From positions 1-59,983 of the forward strand of contig PXRJ01000061.1 in assembly GCA_003021705.1 (NCBI GenBank): a stretch of 59,983 nt of DNA, read 5' to 3'. Source of the stretch: Halobacteriales archaeon QS_3_64_16 (GTDB taxonomy: Archaea; Halobacteriota; Halobacteria; Halobacteriales; Halococcaceae). Below are positions 34,394-43,149 of this stretch, piece by piece. Each line of letters begins with the position of its first letter. Within the stretch, counting starts at the first letter, position 1. The notes below the pieces were generated by a model, which ran no database searches, was not told where the DNA came from, and saw only the letters and a list, made by a program, of their open reading frames with translations. Position numbers and translations under genes: made by a program.

Positions 34394-36085
34394 CTACAGG
34401 TACCCCAGATCCGAGAGGCGTTCTTCGATCCGGTCGTCGGTAGCGCCATCCTCACCGGTGTCGATCGTGAGATCCGCGTAGGGCTCGACTGCGGTCGGAG
34501 TCCCCAGCAAGCCCTCGGGTATCGCGCCGGTCATCCGCGCCGGAACAGGCTGGCCGAGCGACGCCATGACGATCGGGGCGATATCGACGAGCGAGAGGGT
34601 ATCGAGATCGACCGGTTCGAAGGCCGGGCCACTAGCAACGAACGCTCCGTGTGGCTTGTGATCGTACCCCTCCGCACCGACGAACTGCCGGCCGACGAGC
34701 TGTGTCTCGACGGCGTGATCCATCCCCTGGGGCATAAAGAGGACATCACAGGCATCCTCAATGTAGGGACCGTCGTAGATCTCCTCGCGCCGACACACCC
34801 ACTCGAAGGCCGGCCGGCTGTCGGGCGTCCGTAGGGCCTCGAGTGCGGCGATGATCTCCGAACGCACCGCTTCGTACTCGTCTTCGGGGACGACACCCGC
34901 AGGTTCGCGGCCCGCGAGGTTGATTCGGATCCCGAGTTCGTTCCGGCCCCGACAGTAGGCCTTCGAGGCGGCCCAGTCGACGTGTTCGGTGGCCCCGCTC
35001 TTCGCGTCTTCCGGCACGACCGCCTGGAGTACGCCCTCGAGACCGAGGCGCTGAGCGGCGCTGTAGACGTCCGCTGGGCCCACACCGGCACGATCGAGCA
35101 CCGACGCCGCCGTCGAGACGGCAAGCGCGGCGGGCGAAACGCTCGATCCCGATCCCGAGTCGCCGTCGGCGTCTACAGTGTCGTCCCCGTCGTCGCCACT
35201 GGAATCCTCCAGCAAGCGGTGTTTCGCCGCGCCGAAGCTCATCGGTTCTCCCTCTGTCGTCGCTTCGACGAGCCCGTGATCCCGCAAAACGTCGTTGACG
35301 TAGATCCGGTAGCCCTCCATCGGCCCGATGCCGTGATCCGAACAGACGATCACGTTCGTGTCTTCGGGAACGGTCTCTAAGACCGTGCCGAGAAAGGCGT
35401 CGGCGGCCGCATAGATCCGGCGGTGGGCCTCGGGCTCGCCGAAGTTATGAAAGACCGCGTCGGTCTTCTGGATCTGGAAGATCCCGAGACGCCACTCTCG
35501 GGTCGAGAGCAGATACTCGGCCGCACGGCGGCGAACGTCGATCAGTTCGAGATAGCCTTCCAGTTTCGCTCGCTTGTCATCGGATGTCTCAGCGCGCGAG
35601 TAGATCCGGTACTCCTCTCCCAGCGCCTCCGTGAGTTCCTCGCGAATCCCCTCGGGATGGCCCGGCGCTCCCGCCGGGGCGAGATAGCCGGGGATCGAGA
35701 CGCCGTCGATCCGGTCGCTAGGGTATGTAACGGGCATATTGAGGGCGATCGAGGGCAGCCCCCGGGCCGAACAGTAGTTCCAGAGCGCCGGCGCACCGAC
35801 GTTCTCCCGGGTCACCAGGGCAGCGTCATCCGGGTAGTCCGTTCCGTAGTGAAAGAAATCGTACACTCCGTGGTGGCTCGGGTCGGTCCCCGTATACATC
35901 GAGGGCCAGGCACTGGCAGTCCAAGGAGGATGGGTCGAGCGCAGCGGCGCTTCGCTGCCGCGCTCGCGCAGTGCCTCGAAGTTGGGCAGATCGAACGCGT
36001 CGAGATAATCGAACACGAGCGCGTCGAACCCGAGCACGACGGTCCGGGGCGACATCGGTTCCGATCGGTCGTTCGGAGGACCCAT
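34394..36085 (-). CDS. Alkaline-phosphatase-superfamily phosphodiesterase/phosphotransferase, paralog 2
   Basis: AlkP-superfamily protein of 563 residues. The first metal Asp is in VVLGFDALVFD near residue 20; the nucleophile Thr lies in PPWTASAWPSMYTG near 54. Metal ligands recur in CSDHGIGPMEGY and in HKPHG near the end. It shares the 19-residue block ELGIRINLAGREPAGVVPE with paralog 3, so these two are close relatives, unlike paralog 1. A 30-residue Asp/Gly/Ser-rich linker sits near residue 310. It ends in RLSDLGYL. No signal or membrane helix is seen. The ATG at 36085 has a CTATAG element about 21 nt upstream; an ATG at 36055 is the alternative. Confidence 0.88.
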   Translation of the reverse strand: MGPPNDRSEPMSPRTVVLGFDALVFDYLDAFDLPNFEALRERGSEAPLRSTHPPWTASAWPSMYTGTDPSHHGVYDFFHYGTDYPDDAALVTRENVGAPALWNYCSARGLPSIALNMPVTYPSDRIDGVSIPGYLAPAGAPGHPEGIREELTEALGEEYRIYSRAETSDDKRAKLEGYLELIDVRRRAAEYLLSTREWRLGIFQIQKTDAVFHNFGEPEAHRRIYAAADAFLGTVLETVPEDTNVIVCSDHGIGPMEGYRIYVNDVLRDHGLVEATTEGEPMSFGAAKHRLLEDSSGDDGDDTVDADGDSGSGSSVSPAALAVSTAASVLDRAGVGPADVYSAAQRLGLEGVLQAVVPEDAKSGATEHVDWAASKAYCRGRNELGIRINLAGREPAGVVPEDEYEAVRSEIIAALEALRTPDSRPAFEWVCRREEIYDGPYIEDACDVLFMPQGMDHAVETQLVGRQFVGAEGYDHKPHGAFVASGPAFEPVDLDTLSLVDIAPIVMASLGQPVPARMTGAIPEGLLGTPTAVEPYADLTIDTGEDGATDDRIEERLSDLGYL

Positions 36086-36160
36086 TGTTTCATTCAGGAG
36101 AACCTATAGTCATTTAATTGTTACGTTTGTTAGTATCTACTGCTAGAGTAGTCGCATCAA

Positions 36161-37453
36161 TTAGAGAGGGTCGAGAAACGTCGTGCCGTCGAGCGAGATG
36201 CCCTCGGTGCGAGGGGCCGGCCGCTCCGTTAGTCGGACGGCTTTCTCCCGATCGGGACCGAGGATCGAGCAGCGTTCGAAGCGCGTCTCGAGCGATCCTC
36301 GTGGGGGAGAGTAGGGACCGCCGTGTGGTGCCAGCCCTCGTATCGCGGGACGACCGCCCGCAGCTTGGATCCGGGTGTCCCGAAGGGTGAACCCGCCGTA
36401 GTCGTGGGCGGCGACGACCGCACCCTCGCCCTCGACACCGGCACCGAGAGCGAGCTCGCACCCTCGCACCTCGGTGCCTGATCCGCCGCCCTCGAAGCGG
36501 ATCGCACAGGTGTTCATTGTGTCGAAGTTGGTCGAATCCGAGGCCGTCGCGTTCTCGAGACCGGCCTCGACGCGTGCGTTCTCGACGGTACTTCTAGAAC
36601 CAGTCCCGCCGATACGGATCCCCGCGAGGTCGTTGTCCCGGTAGACGCCGCCGACGACCCGGACCTCGGCGGCCGTCTCGCTGACGTACGCCCCGCCGTT
36701 CTGAAAGCCCTGGAGATGGCAGTCCGCGATCGTCACGGTCCCACGAGTCGCGCCGCCGATCCGGATGCCGGCACGACCGGTATCAGTCCGGTATTCGGGG
36801 CCCGTCGGTCCGTCGTTACGCGCGCGGACGTTCCGTATGATCCCGACGCCGTCAGGCGAGCGGACGACCGGCGAGAGGGCGTTGGCTACCGGTCCATCCC
36901 CGGGAGAATAGACACCCCGGCCGCGGAACTCGACGTCCTCGACGAGAAGGCGGTCGCGCGCGCCGAGGCGCAGTCCCGGCACCGCGCTGGCCGCGGTCAT
37001 GTCGATATCGATCCCTCGCAGTAGCAGTTCCGAACCGCCGGCGATCGTCAGCAGATTACCATCGAATCCGGGAGGAACAGCGAAGGATACCTCGCCCTCG
37101 CCGAGTAGTCCGACGCTATTGAAGCCGAGAACGACCTGTGGTTCGGTGAACCGGTAGGTGCCGGCGGGAAAGGTGAGAAGGGTGTCCTCGGCGACCGCTT
37201 GCTGAAACGCCCTATCGGAGGGCGTCCGGCCGGTCGGGTCACAGCCTGCCTTGACGGCGTTCACCCGCTGCGAGAAAGCGTCGCCGGTCCGCGCTGCTCG
37301 AGCGCCGGCCGCCCGACCCAGTAGCGAGGCCGATCCGGCGGTAGCCCCAGCGAGTTTCAGGTACGATCGCCGCCCGACGCACCGATCGCCGTCCCCGGGT
37401 GGGACGGAAGCGTCGTCCTGGCAACCAGATTCGTCGTGGCGTTTCGTCGTCAT
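36161..37453 (-). CDS. Tat-exported right-handed beta-helix protein
   Basis: A 430-residue protein with a probable twin-arginine signal: RRSYLKLAG at about residues 28-36, followed by a hydrophobic Ala/Gly segment up to about residue 55. The rest is beta-helix-like, with repeated short strands such as GIRIGGATRGTVTIADC, GGVYRDNDLAGIRIGG and CAIRFEGGGSGTEVRGC. This fold is used by pectate lyase-type and polysaccharide-binding proteins. No clear catalytic set is seen. It is likely exported folded and acts at the cell surface on, or within, the polymer made by this region. It lies 75 bp upstream of AlkP paralog 2 on the same strand. Confidence 0.85.
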   Translation of the reverse strand: MTTKRHDESGCQDDASVPPGDGDRCVGRRSYLKLAGATAGSASLLGRAAGARAARTGDAFSQRVNAVKAGCDPTGRTPSDRAFQQAVAEDTLLTFPAGTYRFTEPQVVLGFNSVGLLGEGEVSFAVPPGFDGNLLTIAGGSELLLRGIDIDMTAASAVPGLRLGARDRLLVEDVEFRGRGVYSPGDGPVANALSPVVRSPDGVGIIRNVRARNDGPTGPEYRTDTGRAGIRIGGATRGTVTIADCHLQGFQNGGAYVSETAAEVRVVGGVYRDNDLAGIRIGGTGSRSTVENARVEAGLENATASDSTNFDTMNTCAIRFEGGGSGTEVRGCELALGAGVEGEGAVVAAHDYGGFTLRDTRIQAAGGRPAIRGLAPHGGPYSPPRGSLETRFERCSILGPDREKAVRLTERPAPRTEGISLDGTTFLDPL

Positions 37454-37691
37454 CGATATTAACTATCTATTAATCCGACTAAAGAGTTTCTATTATCCCT
37501 ATTAACGAGTTGCTAATGTCCCTAGCCGGCGTCTGCCGGACGATTACGATCCTGGTTTGGATACCGGAAATCGGAGGGCAGGTCGGCGGCGGGCGTGTGT
37601 CGGCGGGAGCTACCGATCGCGGGCAAGCGGGTCGTAGGAGAGAGGAGGTTACTCGGGGCATAACAACGCTCGAAGAGGAGGACACAAGGAC

Positions 37692-39344
37692 ATGGCCGAT
37701 CGAGCGGAGGGCATGGAAACCCTCCTATTGGGGATCGACGCCGCGTGCGCGCCGGTGCTCTCCGAGCTACTCGACCGGGGGGCGGAGGTCCCGACGCTTC
37801 GGGAGCTACTGGAGGAGGGCGCGAGTGGCCCGCTCGAATCACAGATCCCCCCCTGGACCGCCAGTGCCTGGCCCTCGATGTTCACCGGGACGAACCCCGG
37901 GAAGCACGGAATATTCTCCTTTCTCGTCTTCGAGGGCTACGACTGGGACGTCGTGAACGCCAGTCACTGTCGTGAGCCGACTCTCTGGGAGCTACTCGAC
38001 GTGCGGGGACTAACGAGCGTCGTCGTGAACGTCCCGGTCACCCATCCCCCCAATTCGTTTTCGGGGGCACTACTACCGGGCTACACTGCCCCCGAGGACC
38101 CCGAGGGCCATCCCGAGGGTATCACCGAAGACGTCCGGGAGGAAATCGGGGGCTACCGAGTGTACCCGCGCCACGAGGGGGCGAGCGACGCGGGGCAGGA
38201 AGCGATGATCGAGAACTACCGCGAACTCCTCGAGATGCGTGGGGAAGCGTTTCGCTATCTCGCCGATCGGTTCGCGCCGGAGTTTGGCTTCCTGCAGTTC
38301 CAGGTCACCGACTCGGTCTTTCACGAACGCCCGGGAGACTGGGGAGCCGTACAGGCAGTCTACGAGGCACTCGACGAGCAAGTGAGGGAAACGCTCGAAG
38401 CTTGTGAGCCGGCGACCGTGATCGTCGCGAGCGACCACGGAATGGGGAAGTACGACGGCTACGAGTTCCGCGCCAACGAGTTCCTCCGGGAAGCGGGTTA
38501 CGTCAGGAGTAAACGCGGCGGTGAGAAGGGGATGCCCGCCTGGGGCCCGCTTCGCGACGACGAGGGCAGCGGTGAGGGCGAGCCCGCGATCCTCGAACGC
38601 GGGATGGCACTCGCGGCGAAGGTCGGAGTGACCAGCCAGCGCGTCGGCCGAGTGGTCGACGCGCTGGGCCTCACCGATCTCGTTCTCGAGGTCGTCCCGC
38701 AGGGGATGGTCCGGGCGGGCACCGAACAGGTCGACTTCCAGAACTCCCGGGCGTACATGCGCGAGCGGATCGAACTCGGGATCAGGATCAACCTCGCGGG
38801 CCGCGAACCCGCTGGCGTCGTCCCCGAAAGCGACTACGAACACGTCCGCGAGGAGCTGATCGCCGCGCTCGAAGACGTCGACACGCCCGACGGCGAGCCG
38901 GTCTTCGAACAGGTCGCGCCTCGCGAGGAGTTCTTTCAGGGTTCGGCCGCCGAGGAAGCGGTCGATATCGTGACCGTCCCGAACGAGTTCGATCAGTTCC
39001 TCTCGGCGACCTTAGCGGGCGAGGCGTTCGGCCCGCCGACCGAACCCTGGAACCACAAGCGGGCGGGGATCGTCGCCGCCAGAGGGGCAGCGATCGACGC
39101 CACAGCGCCGTCGGAAACTGAAGGGATAGTCGATGGCATCGAGAACGCACATCTCTTCGATATCGCGCCCACGGTACTCGCGACGCTCTCGCTGCCCAGC
39201 GCCGAACGGATGGACGGCGCGGCCCTTCCGGTAGTCGAGTCGGCCGGCGAGGAGCAGTACGCAAGCGCCGACCGGGGCAGGCGGGTCGCGACGGACGATA
39301 GCGCGGTCGAAAGCAGGCTGAGCGATCTCGGATACATCGAATAA
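37692..39344 (+). CDS. Alkaline-phosphatase-superfamily phosphodiesterase/phosphotransferase, paralog 3
   Basis: AlkP-superfamily protein of 550 residues. The first metal Asp is in LLLGIDAAC, the nucleophile Thr in PPWTASAWPSMFTGTNPGKHG, and later ligands in ASDHGMGKYDGY and WNHKRAG. It shares ELGIRINLAGREPAGVVPE with paralog 2 and ends in RLSDLGYIE. The start ATG at 37692 has a Shine-Dalgarno sequence GAGGAGG about 12 nt upstream. No export signal is seen, so it probably acts on the cytosolic side. The FemAB-like gene follows after 8 bp, so the two are very likely co-translated. It is divergent from the beta-helix gene. Confidence 0.9.
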   Translation: MADRAEGMETLLLGIDAACAPVLSELLDRGAEVPTLRELLEEGASGPLESQIPPWTASAWPSMFTGTNPGKHGIFSFLVFEGYDWDVVNASHCREPTLWELLDVRGLTSVVVNVPVTHPPNSFSGALLPGYTAPEDPEGHPEGITEDVREEIGGYRVYPRHEGASDAGQEAMIENYRELLEMRGEAFRYLADRFAPEFGFLQFQVTDSVFHERPGDWGAVQAVYEALDEQVRETLEACEPATVIVASDHGMGKYDGYEFRANEFLREAGYVRSKRGGEKGMPAWGPLRDDEGSGEGEPAILERGMALAAKVGVTSQRVGRVVDALGLTDLVLEVVPQGMVRAGTEQVDFQNSRAYMRERIELGIRINLAGREPAGVVPESDYEHVREELIAALEDVDTPDGEPVFEQVAPREEFFQGSAAEEAVDIVTVPNEFDQFLSATLAGEAFGPPTEPWNHKRAGIVAARGAAIDATAPSETEGIVDGIENAHLFDIAPTVLATLSLPSAERMDGAALPVVESAGEEQYASADRGRRVATDDSAVESRLSDLGYIE

Positions 39345-39352
39345 TCACGATC

Positions 39353-40354
39353 ATGGTCGAAGTTGCACTCGCAGATCAGGACGGCATCGAGAAGTGGAAT
39401 AGCTACGTCGACCGATCGCCCCAGGGCAACGCCTTTCACTACACCGAGAGCCTCGAGACGATCGCAAGTCACTCCAGTACTGAGTTACACCGGCTGATCG
39501 GCTACAAGGGCCAGGAAGTAGTCGGACTCTTCCCGGTCTTCGAGCGGCGAGTACTGGGCCAGAGTGCCCTTTTTTCCCCGCCGCCGAACCTCCTGATCCC
39601 CTACCAGGGGCCGGCGCTGCTCAACGTCGGGAAGCTGAAACGACGGAAGGCAGAACGCCGCCACGGTCGGTTCCTGCGTGGCTGTTTCGAGTGGTGTTTC
39701 GAGGAACTCGATCCCCGATACACCTCGCTCCGGACGGACGGCCGGTACGACGACCTCAGACCGGTCAAGTGGAGCGGCTTCGACGTGACGCCCGAGCATA
39801 CCTATACCGTCGATCTGACCGTCGGCGAGGAGGATCTCCTAGCGAGCTTTTCGAGCGACGCACGGGGGAACGTCCGGGACGGCGAGGACGTCGAGTACAC
39901 CGTCGAGGAGGGCGATGAGGAAGCCATCCGCCGGATCGTCACCCAGATAATCGAGCGCCACGCGGCCCAGGAGCTCTTCTATGGGGTGACCCCCGAGTTC
40001 GTCGTCGATCTCTATCGATCGCTGCCCGAGGGGACGGTACGGCCGTATACTATCGCGGTGGATGGCGAGTTCGTCGGCGGGATGGTGGCCCTCGAGGACG
40101 GCGATACGATCTATCGGTGGCAGGGTGGGGCGAAACACGACCGGAGCGTGCCGGCGAACGACCTGCTCGACTGGGGTATCATGACCGACGCTATGGGTCG
40201 CGGACTAGAGACTTATGACCTGGTCGGCGCGAGCAACCCCCGGCTGAACGGCTACAAGGCGAAGTTCGGCCCCGATCTCCGGACATTCCACAGCGCCGAG
40301 CGGGCGAGCCCGATCACGAGTCTCGCCGCCGAGGCCTACAAGCGACTCCGCTGA
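39353..40354 (+). CDS. FemAB-like GNAT acyltransferase, paralog 2
   Basis: A 333-residue FemAB-like protein with two GNAT folds. It has GNAFHYTESLETIA near residue 25, FSSDARGNVRDGE near 163 and GGMVALEDGDTIYRWQGG near 240. The ending VGASNPRLNGYKAKFGPDL is shared with paralog 1 at 25022. Family members transfer an amino acid or another acyl group to an amine of a surface-polymer precursor. It sits 8 bp behind AlkP paralog 3, a strong sign that both act in one step or on one intermediate. The next gene is convergent. The acceptor is not known. Confidence 0.9.
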   Translation: MVEVALADQDGIEKWNSYVDRSPQGNAFHYTESLETIASHSSTELHRLIGYKGQEVVGLFPVFERRVLGQSALFSPPPNLLIPYQGPALLNVGKLKRRKAERRHGRFLRGCFEWCFEELDPRYTSLRTDGRYDDLRPVKWSGFDVTPEHTYTVDLTVGEEDLLASFSSDARGNVRDGEDVEYTVEEGDEEAIRRIVTQIIERHAAQELFYGVTPEFVVDLYRSLPEGTVRPYTIAVDGEFVGGMVALEDGDTIYRWQGGAKHDRSVPANDLLDWGIMTDAMGRGLETYDLVGASNPRLNGYKAKFGPDLRTFHSAERASPITSLAAEAYKRLR

Positions 40355-40455
40355 AGGGTCGATCGTTCGTTTGCTACGTTTTCCGGGACGGACGTTTCGT
40401 CCGCGTTCCCGCCGTATCGGAGACCGACCCACCAGCGTATCGGCGAGTCGAGTGC

Positions 40456-41742
40456 TCAGGAGGAAAACGAGAACCCCGGCAGCGACGTGCTGTTGGGCCC
40501 GGTTCCGTTGGGTCCAGTACTGTTAGGTCCGGTCCCGTTGGGACCACCAGGGACGGTAGAGGCGTTCGGGCTGGGAGTGGAGCCGGTCGATCCGGTCGCG
40601 TTGGTGGTATTGGGACCGACAGTGGCGTTGGTTCCACTGGTTCCGGGCCGGTTCGGCGACGTACGGCCGTCGGGCCAGATCCAGGTGTGATAGTCGGCGT
40701 TCCCGATCGTCGGATCGGCCGGTGCGTCGCCGAGGTAGAGCAAGTAGACCAGGCGGACGGTCCCGCCGTCGCTGCTGAACGGTGGGGTTACCTGGTGGGA
40801 CCGATTCCACGTGTCCCTGGTATCGTTCGCCGGTACGGTCGGCTGGAATCGGGCGGCCTCCCGGCGTTCGAGAACGGTGACGTTCCGGCCCGAGACGTTC
40901 CCAGCCGGGACCTCGACGCGCTGGAACTGGGCAAGGACAGTGTAGCTCGTCCGGCGGTTCTCCTGGTTCTCGATCCCGACGGTGAGCTCGGTCGGTTGGC
41001 CCGCAGTGAACGTCTCGGGATAGCCGTCATAAGTGAGGTTTCCAGACTCGTTTACCGTGCCGACGTAGAACTCCGAGGAGGTGGTAGCGTCTGTGGGCAC
41101 GGCGAGCGCGTAGCCGATGCTCGTGAGCGCCGCGAGCATGCTCAGTGCCAGCACCGCGGTGAGTACGGTATCGGTCGGCGACCGACTGAAGGCCGCGCGC
41201 GCGTCGACGAGCCAGCGGCGGTAGGGCAACACGAAGCGCTCGTCCGGCGGAAGCCGCGCGCGCCGAAGCGCGCCGACGGCGGCCGCGAGGACGATAAACG
41301 CCGAGACGATCGCGAAGATCGGTTCGGTCGTGAGCGAGAAGGGACTGGCCGCCAGTATCAACGCGAGGATCGGCAGCCACACGAGGCTCAGCCCGAAGGA
41401 CAGCGCCGCGCGCTCGCCCCAGGTGATGCCCCGTTGCTCGATCGATCGGACACTACCGAACCGGGCCGACCGGGAGAGGGGACTGGTAGCCTCGTTCTCG
41501 CGGGAGGGACGACCGGGAAAGAGCGCCGAGAGAAACGTATACCCCGGGAAGAATAACAACAGGGGAACGGCGACGACGAACCGAACCAATCCCTCCTCGG
41601 TGAGCGGGAGGGTGATGACGGTCCAGGCGAGCGCGAGGTACAACACGACGCTAACGACGCTGCCGAGCGCCGTCCCTATCGAGCCGGTCGACTCGCCTCC
41701 ATAGCTATCGGTCCCGACGTCGTCCAGTGAATCACGGCTCAC
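40456..41742 (-). CDS. DUF1616 membrane protein with sequon-rich extracytoplasmic tail
   Basis: A 428-residue protein. About five transmembrane helices lie at residues 25-45, 50-68, 108-130, 138-158 and 195-215. The segment PLLLFFPGYTFLSALFPG is the DUF1616 mark. The part after residue 215 should be outside the cell. It holds many N-glycosylation sequons, about twelve in all, including NLT, NVS, NVT, NDT and NRS. It ends in a GPN(G/S)T repeat, four copies of 5 residues. The start is a GTG at 41742. It is convergent with the FemAB gene. Its role is unknown, but a heavily glycosylated surface anchor is plausible. Confidence 0.88.
   Translation of the reverse strand: MSRDSLDDVGTDSYGGESTGSIGTALGSVVSVVLYLALAWTVITLPLTEEGLVRFVVAVPLLLFFPGYTFLSALFPGRPSRENEATSPLSRSARFGSVRSIEQRGITWGERAALSFGLSLVWLPILALILAASPFSLTTEPIFAIVSAFIVLAAAVGALRRARLPPDERFVLPYRRWLVDARAAFSRSPTDTVLTAVLALSMLAALTSIGYALAVPTDATTSSEFYVGTVNESGNLTYDGYPETFTAGQPTELTVGIENQENRRTSYTVLAQFQRVEVPAGNVSGRNVTVLERREAARFQPTVPANDTRDTWNRSHQVTPPFSSDGGTVRLVYLLYLGDAPADPTIGNADYHTWIWPDGRTSPNRPGTSGTNATVGPNTTNATGSTGSTPSPNASTVPGGPNGTGPNSTGPNGTGPNSTSLPGFSFSS
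40486..40545 (-). repeat. Four-copy 15-bp repeat encoding GPN(G/S)T
   Basis: Four in-frame 15-bp units encode GPNGT or GPNST in alternation near the C-terminus of the DUF1616 protein. Each unit makes one N-X-T sequon. Third-base differences between copies suggest age or selection at the protein level. Confidence 0.85.
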
Positions 41743-41916
41743 GTTCGTCTCTCCCTCACCTAATCGAATCGAACGTACCGGGTGACCCCGAATAAGGCTT
41801 TTTCTTAGGGCGTCCCTATCGCTACGATTCTAACCCTCTCCCCCCACCTGTCGGTTGTCCTTCTCGAAGCTCGAGGACAGCAGTCGAGACACCCGATACA
41901 CACGACGGCAGAACGA

Positions 41917-42567
41917 TCAGGACCGGTCGGTGTCGGCGATCGCACTGCTCAGAGCGTCGAGAACGGCCGCCGGGCTCCCGACGTCGAGAACCGAGGCCGT
42001 CGCCGCGTGGATCAGTGCCAGAAGCGAGAACGCGAGCACGACGAGGCCGGTGAAAGTACCCTGGGAGAGAACACCTACTAACCCCGCTTCGACGAGCAGC
42101 GCGAGAACGCCACTCGCGACCGCGAGCCCCAGGTACCCGAGGCTCCAGGAGCTATCGATCCCACGGACCGGGTCGAGGTACTGGTAGAGAAGGGGCGCCT
42201 GCTCGCCGAGTGCGATCAGCCCGCGGTCCTGGTTGAACGAGATGACGTCGGCGTCGTCCATCTTGGTGAGGTGACACTGGTAGAGCCCTACGTACACCCG
42301 CTTTCGCTCGTCGGAGTCGAGCGCACCGATCGGTTTGTCGTTCTCCCAAGCGGCGATGCGCTCGGCCAGATCCCGTAGGCGAACCGGACCCGGGTCGTCG
42401 GCGAGATAGCGGAGAACGTAGCGCCGGCGCTGGTTCTTGAGCAACTCGAAGATGACGTCCCGCGAGATCGGCGGCGAGGACTCCTCGGGTACGGCGGGAT
42501 CGGCACCGTTGTCGGCCTCCTTACCGTCGCCGGCCGACCCGGAGGGGGCATCTGACTGAGCAATCAT
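41917..42567 (-). CDS. DUF7344-like winged-helix membrane protein
   Basis: A 216-residue protein. The cytosolic N-terminal domain is a winged-helix-like DUF7344 domain: ELLKNQRRRYVLRYLAD near residue 45, RLRDLAERIAAWEND near 68 and ERKRVYVGLYQCHLTKMDDADV near 90. Two or three helices follow (about 145-200), so the DNA-binding-like domain is tethered to the membrane. Such haloarchaeal proteins are thought to be sensors or regulators; this is inference. The ATG at 42567 was chosen over a TTG at 42579. It is divergent from a soluble winged-helix gene. Confidence 0.85.
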   Translation of the reverse strand: MIAQSDAPSGSAGDGKEADNGADPAVPEESSPPISRDVIFELLKNQRRRYVLRYLADDPGPVRLRDLAERIAAWENDKPIGALDSDERKRVYVGLYQCHLTKMDDADVISFNQDRGLIALGEQAPLLYQYLDPVRGIDSSWSLGYLGLAVASGVLALLVEAGLVGVLSQGTFTGLVVLAFSLLALIHAATASVLDVGSPAAVLDALSSAIADTDRS

Positions 42568-42710
42568 TTCTATATTCAACTGAAATTTTGTGTAATATAG
42601 TTATTAATCCGTTATCCTCAGATCAGAAAGAATCGCGTTCGAGGAGCGGCGTCGGTGAGCGAGCCGGCCGACCTATCCGGAAGTTAGAGTGGGATGGGAT
42701 AATCGTCGGC

Positions 42711-42716
42711 TATAAT
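42711..42716 (+). promoter_or_regulatory. TATA element before the winged-helix gene
   Basis: TATAAT lies 86 nt before the ATG at 42802, implying a leader of about 60 nt. A Shine-Dalgarno sequence GAAGGAGA at 42788-42795 agrees with a leadered transcript. The surrounding divergent region is markedly A/T-rich. Confidence 0.45.
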
Positions 42717-42801
42717 AGGAGATAACAGCTCAATTACTATGTGCACGTGCTTCATGGCTTCATGTAGTAGCCAGATACGGGAAGGGTGAAGGAGAACTAC
42801 A

Positions 42802-43077
42802 ATGTCCGACGAGTGGGATATGATCAGTTTCGTTATCAGGTCGCAGTACAGGGTCGCGGTTCTCGAGCGGCTGGTCGAGGGGCCAGCAACGCCGTCGCGG
42901 ATCGCTACGGACACCGACATCGCCATCGCACACGTCTCGCGTGCGCTCTCGGGGCTTCGCGAGCGGGAGATGGTCGAGTTGCTCGTCTCCGAGGACCAGA
43001 AGAAAGGACGAGTGTATGGCATCACCGACGTCGGCGAGAAGGTCTGGCATCGCCTCCAGCAGGAAGGGATGGTGTAG
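42802..43077 (+). CDS. Winged-helix DNA-binding regulator
   Basis: A 91-residue winged-helix protein. It has VIRSQYRVAVLERLVEG near residue 12, ATPSRIATDTDIAIAHVSRALSGLRER as the helix-turn-helix, and a wing at KKGRVYGITDVGEKV. It resembles small ArsR/MarR-like regulators that act as dimers, but has no metal-binding cysteines. A clear Shine-Dalgarno sequence GAAGGAGA precedes the ATG. It lies 72 bp before the GT2 gene in the same direction and divergent from the DUF7344-like gene, so it may control either. Confidence 0.88.
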   Translation: MSDEWDMISFVIRSQYRVAVLERLVEGPATPSRIATDTDIAIAHVSRALSGLREREMVELLVSEDQKKGRVYGITDVGEKVWHRLQQEGMV

Positions 43078-43149
43078 CTCGGCGAAAGAACAGGGCGGGA
43101 GCGAGCGGGAATCTACACGTTCAAGTGGGGGCGGCCTCGATCGGAAGCA

